Assembly (NCBI RefSeq): GCF_020037015.1
Contig: NZ_JAIQDE010000018.1
Span: forward strand, 62,001 to 126,000
Direction: 5' to 3'
Source of the DNA: Corallococcus sp. AS-1-6
GTDB taxonomy: Bacteria > Myxococcota > Myxococcia > Myxococcales > Myxococcaceae
DNA length: 64,000 nt
A model generated the notes under the pieces. It was not told where the DNA came from. It made no database searches and worked only from the letters and a program-made list of their open reading frames with translations. The first letter of the stretch is position 1. The number at the start of each line of letters is the position of its first letter. Below are positions 35,618-43,770 of this stretch, in pieces. The position numbers and the translations under genes are program-made.

Positions 35618-37819
35618 ATGGAGTCCCGCGCGCTCAAGGACAAGGCGACGGAGGCCTTCGGTAAGGGCCGCTTCGCCAAGGCCGCCGAGCTGTACGAGGA
35701 CTACTGCCAGGCGGAGCCGAAGGACCACCAGAGCCGCCTGCGCATGGGCGATGCGTGGGCCAAGGCCGGACAGCGTGACCGCGCCGTCTCCGCGTACCAG
35801 TCCGCGGCGGAGGGCTTCGCGAAGGAGGGCTTCCTCCCGCGCGCCATCGCCGCGAGCAAGCTGATCCTCGAGCTGGATCCGTCCCACCAGGGCGTGCAGC
35901 AGATGCTCGCGGACCTGTACGCGCGACGGGGCACGCCGGCCACGTCCAGGGCGAAGCCGAAGGACACCGCGCCCACCGCCGCGAGCCTCGTCACCCAACG
36001 GGAGCCCCCGCCGGAGGCCACCCACCCCGTGCCCCCGGAGCCGCTGGAGGCCGGCGGAGCACCGGTGGACCTGTCGGACTCACTCCCGCCCGAGCTGGCC
36101 CTGTCGAGCGCACCCGCGCCCGTCGCGGACGACGCCGAGGTGGTCCTCTCCGTCGAGGTGGAACTCGCGCCCGCGCAGGACGTGCCCGAAGCGCCCGTGA
36201 CGCCCGAGGCGCCCGCGGTGCACGGCTCCGCCGCGCCAACGACAGCGAGCCATCCCGCGCCGCCTGTAGCCGTTCCCCCGCCGTCGGCGGCCGTCCCCGC
36301 GCCGCCTGCGGCGGCCCCCGCGTCACCTGCGGTTGTTCCCGCGCCGCCTGTAGCCGTTCCCCCGCCTTCGGCGGCCGTCCCCGCGCCGCCTGCGGCCGTC
36401 CCCGCGCCGCCTGCGGCGGCCCCCGCGTCACCTGCGGCCGTCCCCGAGTCGCCTGTAACCGTTCCCCCGCGGTCGGCGGCCGTTCCAGCGCCGCCTGAGA
36501 CACACGCGGTGCATGTCGCCGCCGCGCCAGCCGCCGCACCCGCGCTGACGGGCCAGTCCGTTCGAGTCGCACCGCCGTCCCCAGCTCCCATGTTCGAGCT
36601 TCCCCAGATCCGGACGCCCAGCGGGCGCTGGCAGGCGCTCGCGCCGCCCATCACGGGCCCCGACACAGCGCCGGCCCCCACCGAGCCGAAGCCTCCCGCG
36701 CAGGCCGCGCCCCCCGGCCTGCGCCCCCGCCGCGTCGACACGCCCTCCAGGCCTACGGCCACGGTCGCCGCCGGAGCCTCCGTGGTGCCCACCACCGCCG
36801 GAGCCCCGGAGCCCTGGCGCGCGTCCCTGCGCGTCTCCAGCTTCACGGAGCTGGAGATCGAAGCAGACTCGCTGCTGCACGCGGTGGAGCTCGCGGCCCA
36901 GCGCGGACTGGCCGAACACGCGCAGGAGGAGGAGCCCGTCCACGAGCTGACCGAGGAGGCCGGGCCCGGTACCTGGGACGCGCTGCCGTCCATCCCGCTG
37001 TTCTCCGACCTGCCGCGCGACGCGTTCATCCAGCTCTTCGAACGCTGCCCCCTGCGGCGCTTCGGCCCCGGCGAGCGCATCCTCGCGCAGGGTACCCACG
37101 GCGACGCCTTCTACGTCATCTGCGAAGGCAGCGTGCGCGTCTTCAGAGAAGAGGACGGCCGCCGCCAGGACCTGGCCACGCTGGAGGTCGGCGCCTTCTT
37201 CGGCGAGATGGCGCTCCTGTCCGGAGCCCCGCGCGCCGCCTCCGTGGAGTCCGTATCCGACGACACGCAGGTGCTCGAGATCTCCGCCGCCGTGCTCGCC
37301 ACGCTCTCGCGCAGCCATCCGCCCGTCGCCAGGGCCCTCAAGAAGTTCTGCCGCGAGCGGCTCCTCGCGAACGTGATGAACAGCTCCGCGCTGTTCCGCC
37401 CCTTCAACCGCAAGGACCGCCGCAATCTGGTGGAGCGCTTCCGGGCCCGCGACGTGGAGCGCGGCGACGTCATCATCCGCGAAGGCGACGCCACGGACGG
37501 TCTCTACGTCGTCCTCTCCGGCGAGGTGGAGGTCCACAAGAGCGCGCAGCGGCTGACCCTCCTGAAGGAAGGGGACCTCTTCGGGGAGATCTCCCTCCTG
37601 CAGAAGACGCCGGCCACCGCCACCGTGGAGGCCACGCGCCACACCACGCTGCTGCGCCTGCCGCGCGAGGACTTCGACTCGCTCATCTCCAGCCACCCGC
37701 AGGTGCTGATGCTCGTCTCGGACCTGAGCGACGAACGCCTGCGCCGCACGGAGCACGTGCTGGGCACCCAGACGGGTAGCGCCCAGGCGGACGACGAGGA
37801 CGACCTCATCCTCGTCTGA
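35618..37819 (+). CDS. TPR plus double cyclic-nucleotide-binding-domain protein
   Basis: The protein has 733 residues. TPR helices (about 1-110) are followed by a long Pro/Ala/Val-rich disordered region (about 115-400) containing repeated AVPAPPA-type units, then two cyclic-nucleotide-binding domains. The first (about 455-560) has FFGEMALLSGAPRAAS, keeping the arginine that contacts the phosphate. The second (about 580-690) has LFGEISLLQKTPATAT, where that arginine is replaced, so it probably does not bind in the standard way. It is a cytosolic cAMP/cGMP-responsive scaffold without a DNA-binding or kinase domain. It is coupled to the HEAT lipoprotein and lies 109 bp before the T6SS operon, which has its own promoter. 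Confidence 0.85.
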   Translation: MESRALKDKATEAFGKGRFAKAAELYEDYCQAEPKDHQSRLRMGDAWAKAGQRDRAVSAYQSAAEGFAKEGFLPRAIAASKLILELDPSHQGVQQMLADLYARRGTPATSRAKPKDTAPTAASLVTQREPPPEATHPVPPEPLEAGGAPVDLSDSLPPELALSSAPAPVADDAEVVLSVEVELAPAQDVPEAPVTPEAPAVHGSAAPTTASHPAPPVAVPPPSAAVPAPPAAAPASPAVVPAPPVAVPPPSAAVPAPPAAVPAPPAAAPASPAAVPESPVTVPPRSAAVPAPPETHAVHVAAAPAAAPALTGQSVRVAPPSPAPMFELPQIRTPSGRWQALAPPITGPDTAPAPTEPKPPAQAAPPGLRPRRVDTPSRPTATVAAGASVVPTTAGAPEPWRASLRVSSFTELEIEADSLLHAVELAAQRGLAEHAQEEEPVHELTEEAGPGTWDALPSIPLFSDLPRDAFIQLFERCPLRRFGPGERILAQGTHGDAFYVICEGSVRVFREEDGRRQDLATLEVGAFFGEMALLSGAPRAASVESVSDDTQVLEISAAVLATLSRSHPPVARALKKFCRERLLANVMNSSALFRPFNRKDRRNLVERFRARDVERGDVIIREGDATDGLYVVLSGEVEVHKSAQRLTLLKEGDLFGEISLLQKTPATATVEATRHTTLLRLPREDFDSLISSHPQVLMLVSDLSDERLRRTEHVLGTQTGSAQADDEDDLILV

Positions 37820-37892
37820 CGGCGCCCCCCTGGGTCCCCAGGCGTGCATCCCACCCCGCGAGTCACCTGAAGCAGCCGGGATGGGCGCCAGG

Positions 37893-37921
37893 TTGTGACG
37901 CCCGGAAGCGCCCGCTATCCT
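37893..37921 (+). promoter_or_regulatory. Candidate sigma-70-type promoter at the head of the T6SS operon
   Basis: TTGTGA (37893-37898), a 17-bp spacer and TATCCT (37916-37921) are followed 7 nt later by ATG 37929. This is the best -35/-10 pair in the window and predicts a leaderless transcript. Confidence 0.5.
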
Positions 37922-37928
37922 GCCCGGC

Positions 37929-38846
37929 ATGGCTGGAGGCCAGCACGCGACAGCGGGATTGGGGCCCGACGACATCGCCGAGCTGGAAGCCCTTGGCTCC
38001 GAGCCCGGCTATGACGTGTTCCTGGCCCCCGCGCGTGCCCTCGAAGGCGCCGTGGAGGAGTGCCGCTCCAACATCGCGCTCGCCTTCCACAACACGAAGC
38101 GCGGCGTGGAGAGCGTGCTCGCCCGGGAGGCGGAGCTCGCCGCGCTCCCGGGCGTCAACGTCGAGGAGCTGCGCGAACTGCCGCTGCTCGCCCAGGGCCT
38201 GGCCTGGGCCGCGCTGCGCATCCAGCGCGACATGCGCGCCAGCACCTTCGGAGCCCTCTTCGACCGCGCCCAGCAACTGCGCCGCAAGCTGCTCAAGACC
38301 GCGGAGGCGCTCGCGGAGGCCGCCTTCCTCTCCGCCGCGGACGTGGCGTCCGCCCACAGCGAGGGCCACCGCGACGTGGTGGGGGACTGCCTGGGACTCG
38401 TGGCGCTGTTCCGCCTGCACGAGGCGAAGCTCGCCGGCCGCTCGCCCGTCACCCCCGAGGACGTGAACGAGGTGGAGCGCGTGGCGCAGCAACTGCGCGC
38501 CCTGCTCGCGGCCCCCGGGGAGGCCCGCGAGGACGGGAGCTCACCGCTGCTCTTCGAGGCCACGGAGACGCGCGACCGCTTCTGGACGCTGCTCCTCCGG
38601 CGCCACGACATCCTCTGGCGCTGCGGCGCGTGGCTCTTCGGCCGGGACGTGGACATCCACGTCCCGCCGCTCCAGGCCCGTCACCCGCTGGTGCGCGCCG
38701 TCGTGCCCACGTCCATTGAACGCGCGAAGCCGCAGCAGACGCCCGCGAAGCGCGGGGCGACCCCCATCGACTACGCCCCGGACAGCAACGTGCGCTCCAA
38801 GGTCCGCTTCATGGTGAAGGTCGGCTTCGACTTTCCCTCGCGGTAG
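37929..38846 (+). CDS. Unknown protein, first gene of the T6SS operon
   Basis: The protein has 305 residues, largely helical, with no signal peptide or membrane helix. Notable segments are DVFLAPARALEGAVEECR, FHNTKRGVESVL, RDRFWTLLLRRHDILWRCGAWLFG and the C-terminal SKVRFMVKVGFDFPSR. I recognise no family. It precedes the ANL-like gene by 6 bp and has its own promoter, so it should be made with the T6SS parts. It may be an accessory baseplate, chaperone or regulatory protein. Confidence 0.65.
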   Translation: MAGGQHATAGLGPDDIAELEALGSEPGYDVFLAPARALEGAVEECRSNIALAFHNTKRGVESVLAREAELAALPGVNVEELRELPLLAQGLAWAALRIQRDMRASTFGALFDRAQQLRRKLLKTAEALAEAAFLSAADVASAHSEGHRDVVGDCLGLVALFRLHEAKLAGRSPVTPEDVNEVERVAQQLRALLAAPGEAREDGSSPLLFEATETRDRFWTLLLRRHDILWRCGAWLFGRDVDIHVPPLQARHPLVRAVVPTSIERAKPQQTPAKRGATPIDYAPDSNVRSKVRFMVKVGFDFPSR

Positions 38847-38852
38847 ACACCC

Positions 38853-40568
38853 ATGCCTTTCGACGTGAAGGACATCCTCCGGCAACTGGAAGCCGGCTTC
38901 GCTCCGGAGTCCGGGGCCCCGAAGTGGTGGCAGGAGAGCTGGGAGGATCCGGAAGGGTTCGCCGTGGCGCTCGCGGACGCCCACGCGGGCCGGGGCGTCC
39001 CGCCACCCAAGAGCCGCCCGGGCCAGCAGTACGACTTCTTCCACGATCTCATCGTGCGCCACGTCGCGCTGGAGCGCCCCGCGTTCCGCACGCACCAGCG
39101 CATCCAGGGCTGGCAGGCCCTGGGCTACCGCACGCTGCACGACCTGGCCTCGCGCCGCGCCAGCGAGTGGGCGGACCAGGGCGTGGAGCCGGGCGCGAAG
39201 GTGTGCCTGGTCCACGGCGTGGGGCAGGAGCTGCTCGTGTCGCTGCTGGCCACGCTGAAGCTGGGCGGCTGCTTCACGCTCCTGCCGCCCATGGGCCCGC
39301 GCGCCATGGCCACCCGGCTGGAGTCCCTGACGCCGGACTTCATCGCCGCGGAGCCCCACCAGCTCCCGCTCCTCAAGGGCCACGAGCAGCTCCTGCTCAA
39401 GAGCCAGGGGAGGGGAGCGCCGGGCTTCACGTCCCACACGTACAAGCCCACGGACGTGGTGGGGCTGCTCTTCTCGCCGCTGGTGGATCCGCCGCACACG
39501 CCGGTGCCCCTCACCGCGGAGAACGCGTGGAAGGGCGCCATCGGCGACGGGATGCTCACCTTCGGCCTGTCGCAGGGGGACCTCCTCGCGGCGCCGGACT
39601 TCCCGGTGCTCCAGCACCTGCCGGCGCTCCTCTTCGCCACGCTCCTGCGCGGCGCCACCTACCTGCACCTGGAGATGGCGGACCTGGCGCTCAACCCGGC
39701 CCCGCTCCTGGAGCACCCGCTGCGCGCCCTGGGCGTCACGCCGAAGCTGAGAGACCTGCTCGTGCGCCACCGCGCCAGCCTGCGCAACGTGCAGCACTGG
39801 TTCCGCAGCCCGGAGGAGCCCTTCGACGCCCAGGCGTGGCGGGCGTGGGTGAAGCAGTGCGGCCTCCAGGGCGTGCCGTCCTCCAACGTCCTCATCGACG
39901 CGTCCGTCGGCGGCGCGGTGCTGGTGTCGTCGCGCGGCGTGAACGAGCCGGCCACGGACGTGCACACGGACGTCCTCCCCGTGCCGGGCCGCGCGTGGAC
40001 GCTGAAGGATCCGAACGAGAGCGGGCAGGGCGCCCCCACGGACGTGGGCGTCTTCACGCTGCTGCCGGACAAGGAATACCCGCCGGGTCACGTCCTGCTC
40101 GCGCGGATCCGCCAGCGCTACCACTACGCGGGCACCCTGGGCTTCCGGCACGACGGCCGCCCCTACTCCGCGAAGGAGGTCACCGCCGCGCTGGAGGACC
40201 TGCCGTTCCTCGCGGGCACCAGCGTGGTGCCCGTGTCCACCGGCGGCCTCGCCAGCCACTCCCGCTTCATCCTCCTGGCCTTCACCGGGGCCACGCCTGC
40301 TCCCTCGTCCGGCGAGCAGGAGATCCACCGGCGCATCGAAATGCTGCTGGGCGGGGACTTCCTGCCCGACCGCATCGAGTTCTTTCCGCTCTTTCCCCAC
40401 CGGGTGAAGGGCGCGGTCGACGACGCGTGGTGCGCCTCGCAGTTCTTCACCGGCGCGCTGCACAAGAAGGCGAGGGACCCGATGTTCCAGGCCCTCACCG
40501 CCCTGCGAGGACGGCTGCTGGAAAGCGCCGAGGCTTCAGGCGATGATGATCCGTCGTCAGCGCGCTGA
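38853..40568 (+). CDS. Degenerate ANL (adenylate-forming) enzyme-like protein in the T6SS operon
   Basis: The protein has 571 residues. The overall pattern is that of an acyl-CoA synthetase/AMP ligase: a substrate-entry N-terminus, LASRRASEWADQGVEPGAKV, LLATLKLGGCFTLLPP, DVVGLLFSPL where the P-loop Thr/Ser/Gly-rich motif should be, and near the end VGVFTLLPD, YHYAGTLGFRHDGRPYSAKE. The P-loop lacks its Gly/Thr residues, the TGD motif reads AGT, and the conserved GR-x-K-D and catalytic Lys near the C-terminus are missing. It is probably catalytically inactive. Between a T6SS accessory gene and a PAAR-like gene, it may act as an adaptor for effector loading. The family call is inferred. Confidence 0.6.
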   Translation: MPFDVKDILRQLEAGFAPESGAPKWWQESWEDPEGFAVALADAHAGRGVPPPKSRPGQQYDFFHDLIVRHVALERPAFRTHQRIQGWQALGYRTLHDLASRRASEWADQGVEPGAKVCLVHGVGQELLVSLLATLKLGGCFTLLPPMGPRAMATRLESLTPDFIAAEPHQLPLLKGHEQLLLKSQGRGAPGFTSHTYKPTDVVGLLFSPLVDPPHTPVPLTAENAWKGAIGDGMLTFGLSQGDLLAAPDFPVLQHLPALLFATLLRGATYLHLEMADLALNPAPLLEHPLRALGVTPKLRDLLVRHRASLRNVQHWFRSPEEPFDAQAWRAWVKQCGLQGVPSSNVLIDASVGGAVLVSSRGVNEPATDVHTDVLPVPGRAWTLKDPNESGQGAPTDVGVFTLLPDKEYPPGHVLLARIRQRYHYAGTLGFRHDGRPYSAKEVTAALEDLPFLAGTSVVPVSTGGLASHSRFILLAFTGATPAPSSGEQEIHRRIEMLLGGDFLPDRIEFFPLFPHRVKGAVDDAWCASQFFTGALHKKARDPMFQALTALRGRLLESAEASGDDDPSSAR

Positions 40569-40582
40569 AAAAGGAGCGGTCC

Positions 40583-40969
40583 ATGGGTGCGCAGGTCGTG
40601 ATGGGAGCGATGCTCCAATGCAGCTTCGGGATGGCGCCCTCGTCGCTGATGGTGCTGCCCGTGAACCGGGTGATGGCCACCACGCCCGCGGCGAACATCA
40701 TGGACAACAAGCCGTTCATGAACATCCTGCCCTTCGGCATGTGCCAGTCCCTGGCCAACCCCATGGTGGCGGCGGCGACCGCGGCGGCCTTCGGCGCGCT
40801 CACCCCCATGCCCTGCATCCCCGTCACCGCGGCCCCCTGGATGCCCGGGTGTCCCAAGGTGCTGATCGGCAACATGCCGGCGCTGGAGAGCAACTCCAAG
40901 TGCATGTGCAACTGGGGCGGCGTCATCCAGATCACCGCCCCCGGACAGATGGTGGCCATCGATGGGTAG
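40583..40969 (+). CDS. DUF4280/PAAR-like spike-tip protein
   Basis: The protein has 128 residues from ATG 40583, with AAGGAG upstream. It resembles DUF4280: a short MGAQVVMGAMLQCSFGMAP start, then TTPAANIMDNKPFMNILPFGMCQSLANP, Cys-containing loops (PMPCIPVTAAPWMPGCP) and the final KCMCNWGGVIQITAPGQ. PAAR-like proteins cap the VgrG trimer and sharpen the spike, or carry effectors. The cysteines could bind a metal at the tip. It overlaps the next gene by 8 nt. Confidence 0.88.
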   Translation: MGAQVVMGAMLQCSFGMAPSSLMVLPVNRVMATTPAANIMDNKPFMNILPFGMCQSLANPMVAAATAAAFGALTPMPCIPVTAAPWMPGCPKVLIGNMPALESNSKCMCNWGGVIQITAPGQMVAIDG

Positions 40970-42050
40970 CCCCGCGCAGGTGTTGGAGCCCGTGGACTTC
41001 ACGCTGCTCGACGTGGAGTTCACCACCGCCCCCGTACCGCTCGACGAGTCCGAGGGACCGGATCCGCGCCTGGAGGCCATCACCGGCTTCGTCGCCAAGA
41101 GCGAGTACGCGGACGCCTCCCGCGCCGCCGCCGCGCTCCTGCGCCAGGGCGTGCGCGACATCCGCCTGGTGGGCCCGTACCTCTTCGGCCACTTCTTCGC
41201 GGACGGCATGAAGGCGCTGCCCGTCCTGTTCCGCTCCCTCAAGCGCACGCTGACGGAGAACTGGGACTTCTTCGGCCCGGTGGAGAAGAAGCTCGTCTTC
41301 GCGGACACCGGCCTGCGCTGGCTGCTGAAGATGATGGGCAAGCACCTGGAGCACCACTCGCGCCTCAAGGACGCGCAATGGCAGGCCTGGAGCGCGCCCG
41401 GCAACCGCGAGCCCATGGAAGAGGCCCTGGCCCTGGGCGACCCGCTCATCGCCGCCCTCGCCATCCTGCAGAAGAGCGCGTGCATGGACGCCATGCGCAC
41501 GCTGCTCGGCGCGCTGCGCTCCCACGCCCAGGCCGTGCCCTTCCTGCCTCCGCCGGAGGAGCCCCGGCCCGCCGCGGCGCCGGAGCCCGAGCTCGCCGCC
41601 GCTCCGGAGGACGACGAGGAGGAAGAGGACGACGAAGAAGGGGAGGAGGAAGAGGAGGTCCGCCCCGCGCGCCGCAAGAAGGCCGCCCGCCAGGAGGCGC
41701 AGGACACGGGGCCTGGCGTGCCCATGTCTCCCGCGCTCGCGCTGCTGGTCCGCAAGCTGTCTGCCTTCGAGGCGCTGGTGGAGCGCGAGGACTACACCAA
41801 GGCGAGCGTCATCGCCGTGGACGTGCTCGCCACGGTGGAGCGCTTCGACCCGCGCGTGTACCTGCCGCAGCTCTTCTCCGGCTTCTTCAACGGCCTGACG
41901 CAGCACGCGGAGGCCATCGAGCCCATGCTGCACAACACGGAGACGCTGTCCTTCCGCGCCATGGATCAGCTCTACCGCGTGGACCTGGAAGCGTTCCTCG
42001 TCGCCCAGGCGCGCCCGCCGCGCGGCGGCGGCCCGGAATACGACGAATAG
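40962..42050 (+). CDS. T6SS-associated protein, TssA/IglI-like
   Basis: The protein has 362 residues. A helical N-terminus (ITGFVAKSEYADASRAAAALL) and a C-terminal ALALLVRKLSAFEALVEREDY are joined by a strongly acidic linker (about 200-225) followed by a basic patch. The two halves show TssA-like repeats of small helices, and an IglI-type annotation is plausible from context. No TssA ImpA_N motif is certain. It occupies the slot where a TssA-like baseplate cap would be expected, between the PAAR-like and TssG-like genes. Confidence 0.6.
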   Translation: MGSPAQVLEPVDFTLLDVEFTTAPVPLDESEGPDPRLEAITGFVAKSEYADASRAAAALLRQGVRDIRLVGPYLFGHFFADGMKALPVLFRSLKRTLTENWDFFGPVEKKLVFADTGLRWLLKMMGKHLEHHSRLKDAQWQAWSAPGNREPMEEALALGDPLIAALAILQKSACMDAMRTLLGALRSHAQAVPFLPPPEEPRPAAAPEPELAAAPEDDEEEEDDEEGEEEEEVRPARRKKAARQEAQDTGPGVPMSPALALLVRKLSAFEALVEREDYTKASVIAVDVLATVERFDPRVYLPQLFSGFFNGLTQHAEAIEPMLHNTETLSFRAMDQLYRVDLEAFLVAQARPPRGGGPEYDE

Positions 42051-42054
42051 CCCC

Positions 42055-42951
42055 ATGGCACTGGAGCGCGAACAGCCGGGCCGCAAGCTCACCGTCGAGG
42101 AGCGCATCAGCGAGCGCATCCGCAGCTTCGACGTGCCGGCCCTCCTGGACCTGCTCGCCAAGGAGGGCTACGGCGAGGCGGAGGTGGAGTTCCGCAGCCA
42201 CCGCAGCACCGTGCACCAGCCCCACCTGGTGCACGCCATCGAGTTCACCCGCCACCCGCGCAAGCGCGTGGTCATCACCGTCAACCTGGGCCTGCTCAGC
42301 CTGCAGACGCCGCTGCCCTCGTTCCTCTTCCAGGCCATGGACCGCCTGGAGCAGGACACGATGGCGGACTTCCTGGGTTACTTCGACCACCTGCTGCTGC
42401 GGACCCGCTTCGCGGGCCAGTTCCCGGACCGCGACGAGTCCCTGCTGCCCGGCTGGGAGCACTCCACCGCGCACCGGCTGCGCCTGCTTCGGCTCGCGTG
42501 CCCCAGCAGCCTGCACTGGCTGTTCGCCAAGGTCTTCCCGGAGGCGGAGGTGGTGGTGCGCCGCGAGACGCGCCGCCAGCGCATCGAAGCCAAGGGCATC
42601 CGCCTGGGCGCCGCCGCGCTCGGAGACGGCAGCGCGGTGGGCGGCTTCGCCACCGTCCCCACCGGCGGGGTGGAGGTGCGGCTGTTCCTCAACGAGCCGC
42701 ACTCCGGCACCGGCACCCCCTGGGCCGTGGAGGCCCGCCGGCGCCTCAACACCCGCATCCTCCCGAGCCTCGCGGAGACCCCGCTCGCGCTCGCCGTCAT
42801 CCTGTGCCTGCGTGATCAGAGCAGCTACGCGCGGCTGATCGACGGAAGCCACCTGGGCTACGAGCCGTTGGTAGGAGGCCCGGAACAGACCCAGGAGGTC
42901 CTCCTGTTCACGGGGGACACCGCTCAACTGCGATCATCCGAACCCCGCTAG
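42055..42951 (+). CDS. tssG: TssG-like T6SS baseplate protein
   Basis: The protein has 298 residues. It begins with FDVPALLDLLAKEGYGEAEVEF and contains LLSLQTPLPSFLFQAMDRL, then FLGYFDHLLLRTRFAGQFP. These correspond to the GxxGPLP and FLDxFHHR segments of TssG. Similarity is modest, and the protein is about 30 residues shorter than typical TssG. The end of the protein (LRDQSSYARLIDGSHLGYEP) is also compatible. TssG forms the wedge with TssE, TssF and TssK. Gene order (after PAAR, before the tssB promoter) is unusual because tssF lies 7 kb away. Confidence 0.65.
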   Translation: MALEREQPGRKLTVEERISERIRSFDVPALLDLLAKEGYGEAEVEFRSHRSTVHQPHLVHAIEFTRHPRKRVVITVNLGLLSLQTPLPSFLFQAMDRLEQDTMADFLGYFDHLLLRTRFAGQFPDRDESLLPGWEHSTAHRLRLLRLACPSSLHWLFAKVFPEAEVVVRRETRRQRIEAKGIRLGAAALGDGSAVGGFATVPTGGVEVRLFLNEPHSGTGTPWAVEARRRLNTRILPSLAETPLALAVILCLRDQSSYARLIDGSHLGYEPLVGGPEQTQEVLLFTGDTAQLRSSEPR

Positions 42952-42969
42952 ACCTGTCATGTCGGCTGG

Positions 42970-42999
42970 TTGACGGGAATTCCTGATCGCGCCTAGGCT
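42970..42999 (+). promoter_or_regulatory. Candidate internal promoter before tssB
   Basis: TTGACG (42970-42975), 18-bp spacer and TAGGCT (42994-42999) lie in the only sizeable gap (137 bp) inside the T6SS cluster. The predicted leader to GTG 43089 is about 80 nt. It would let the sheath, tube and baseplate block be made independently of the upstream five genes. Confidence 0.5.
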
Positions 43000-43088
43000 G
43001 TAAATGTTCACTCGGCAGGGCGTACTCCCGGGGCGGCTCCAGTAGGACTGGGGGGAATCCGACGCACTGCGAATGTCAGGGAGTCACC

Positions 43089-43730
43089 GTGGCCATTCAG
43101 GACCAGCTTCCCAAATCCCGCATCACCCTCACGTACCGCACCACCATCAACGGCGAGCAGGAGACGGTGAACCTGCCGTTGCGCCTCCTGGTCATGGGCG
43201 ACTTCTCGCTGGGATCCTCCGAGGACCGCAAGACGGACCTGGAGACGCGCAAGCTGCGGTCCGTGGACGGCCGCAACCTCGACGAGTTGATGAAGGACAT
43301 GAAGATGTCCGCCAACTTCGAGGTCCCCAACCGCATCAACCCGGACGTGGAGTCGGAGCTGAACGTCACGCTCCCCATCGACCGGATGAAGTCCTTCCAC
43401 CCGGATGAGATCGTCAAGCACGTGCCGAAGCTCAAGGCGCTGCTGCTCCTGAAGACGCTCCTCGTGGAGATGCAGTCGAACATCGACAACCGCAAGGACC
43501 TGCGCCGCGAGCTCTACGAGCTGTTCTCCAAGCCGGACGCGCTCAAGGAGCTGCTCAACGAGCTGAAGGGCTACGAGACCATGCGCCTGCCCTCCGGTGA
43601 GACCGCGAAGACGGACGCGCCCGCCGCCGGTGCCGCCGCCGCTGGCAAGCCCGCCGGGGGCGCCGCCGCCGCCACGGCCGCGGTCGCCGCCACCGTCGCC
43701 GCGGGCGCCAAGCCCCCGGCCGCTTCCTGA
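43089..43730 (+). CDS. tssB: T6SS contractile sheath small subunit TssB
   Basis: The protein has 213 residues from GTG 43089, preceded by GGGAG. The VipA core is clear: LPKSRITLTYRTTINGEQ, LPLRLLVMGDFSLG, RNLDELMKDMKMSANFEVPN and LTVTLPIDRMKSF-like. With TssC it builds the sheath that contracts to fire the tube. The C-terminal 50 residues are a low-complexity Ala/Gly/Pro tail not present in standard TssB of about 165 residues. The tail would hang from the sheath exterior and might replace or block a ClpV recognition helix. Confidence 0.95.
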   Translation: MAIQDQLPKSRITLTYRTTINGEQETVNLPLRLLVMGDFSLGSSEDRKTDLETRKLRSVDGRNLDELMKDMKMSANFEVPNRINPDVESELNVTLPIDRMKSFHPDEIVKHVPKLKALLLLKTLLVEMQSNIDNRKDLRRELYELFSKPDALKELLNELKGYETMRLPSGETAKTDAPAAGAAAAGKPAGGAAAATAAVAATVAAGAKPPAAS

Positions 43731-43770
43731 TCCGCCTTCCCAACCCTTCGACTTCTAAAAGGACTCCGCC

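Noticed and set aside
42976-43088. Sigma-54 promoter in the tssB leader
   Set aside because: No GG-N10-GC pair with the TGGCAC/TTGC context was found; a TTGACG-N18-TAGGCT pair is a better candidate.
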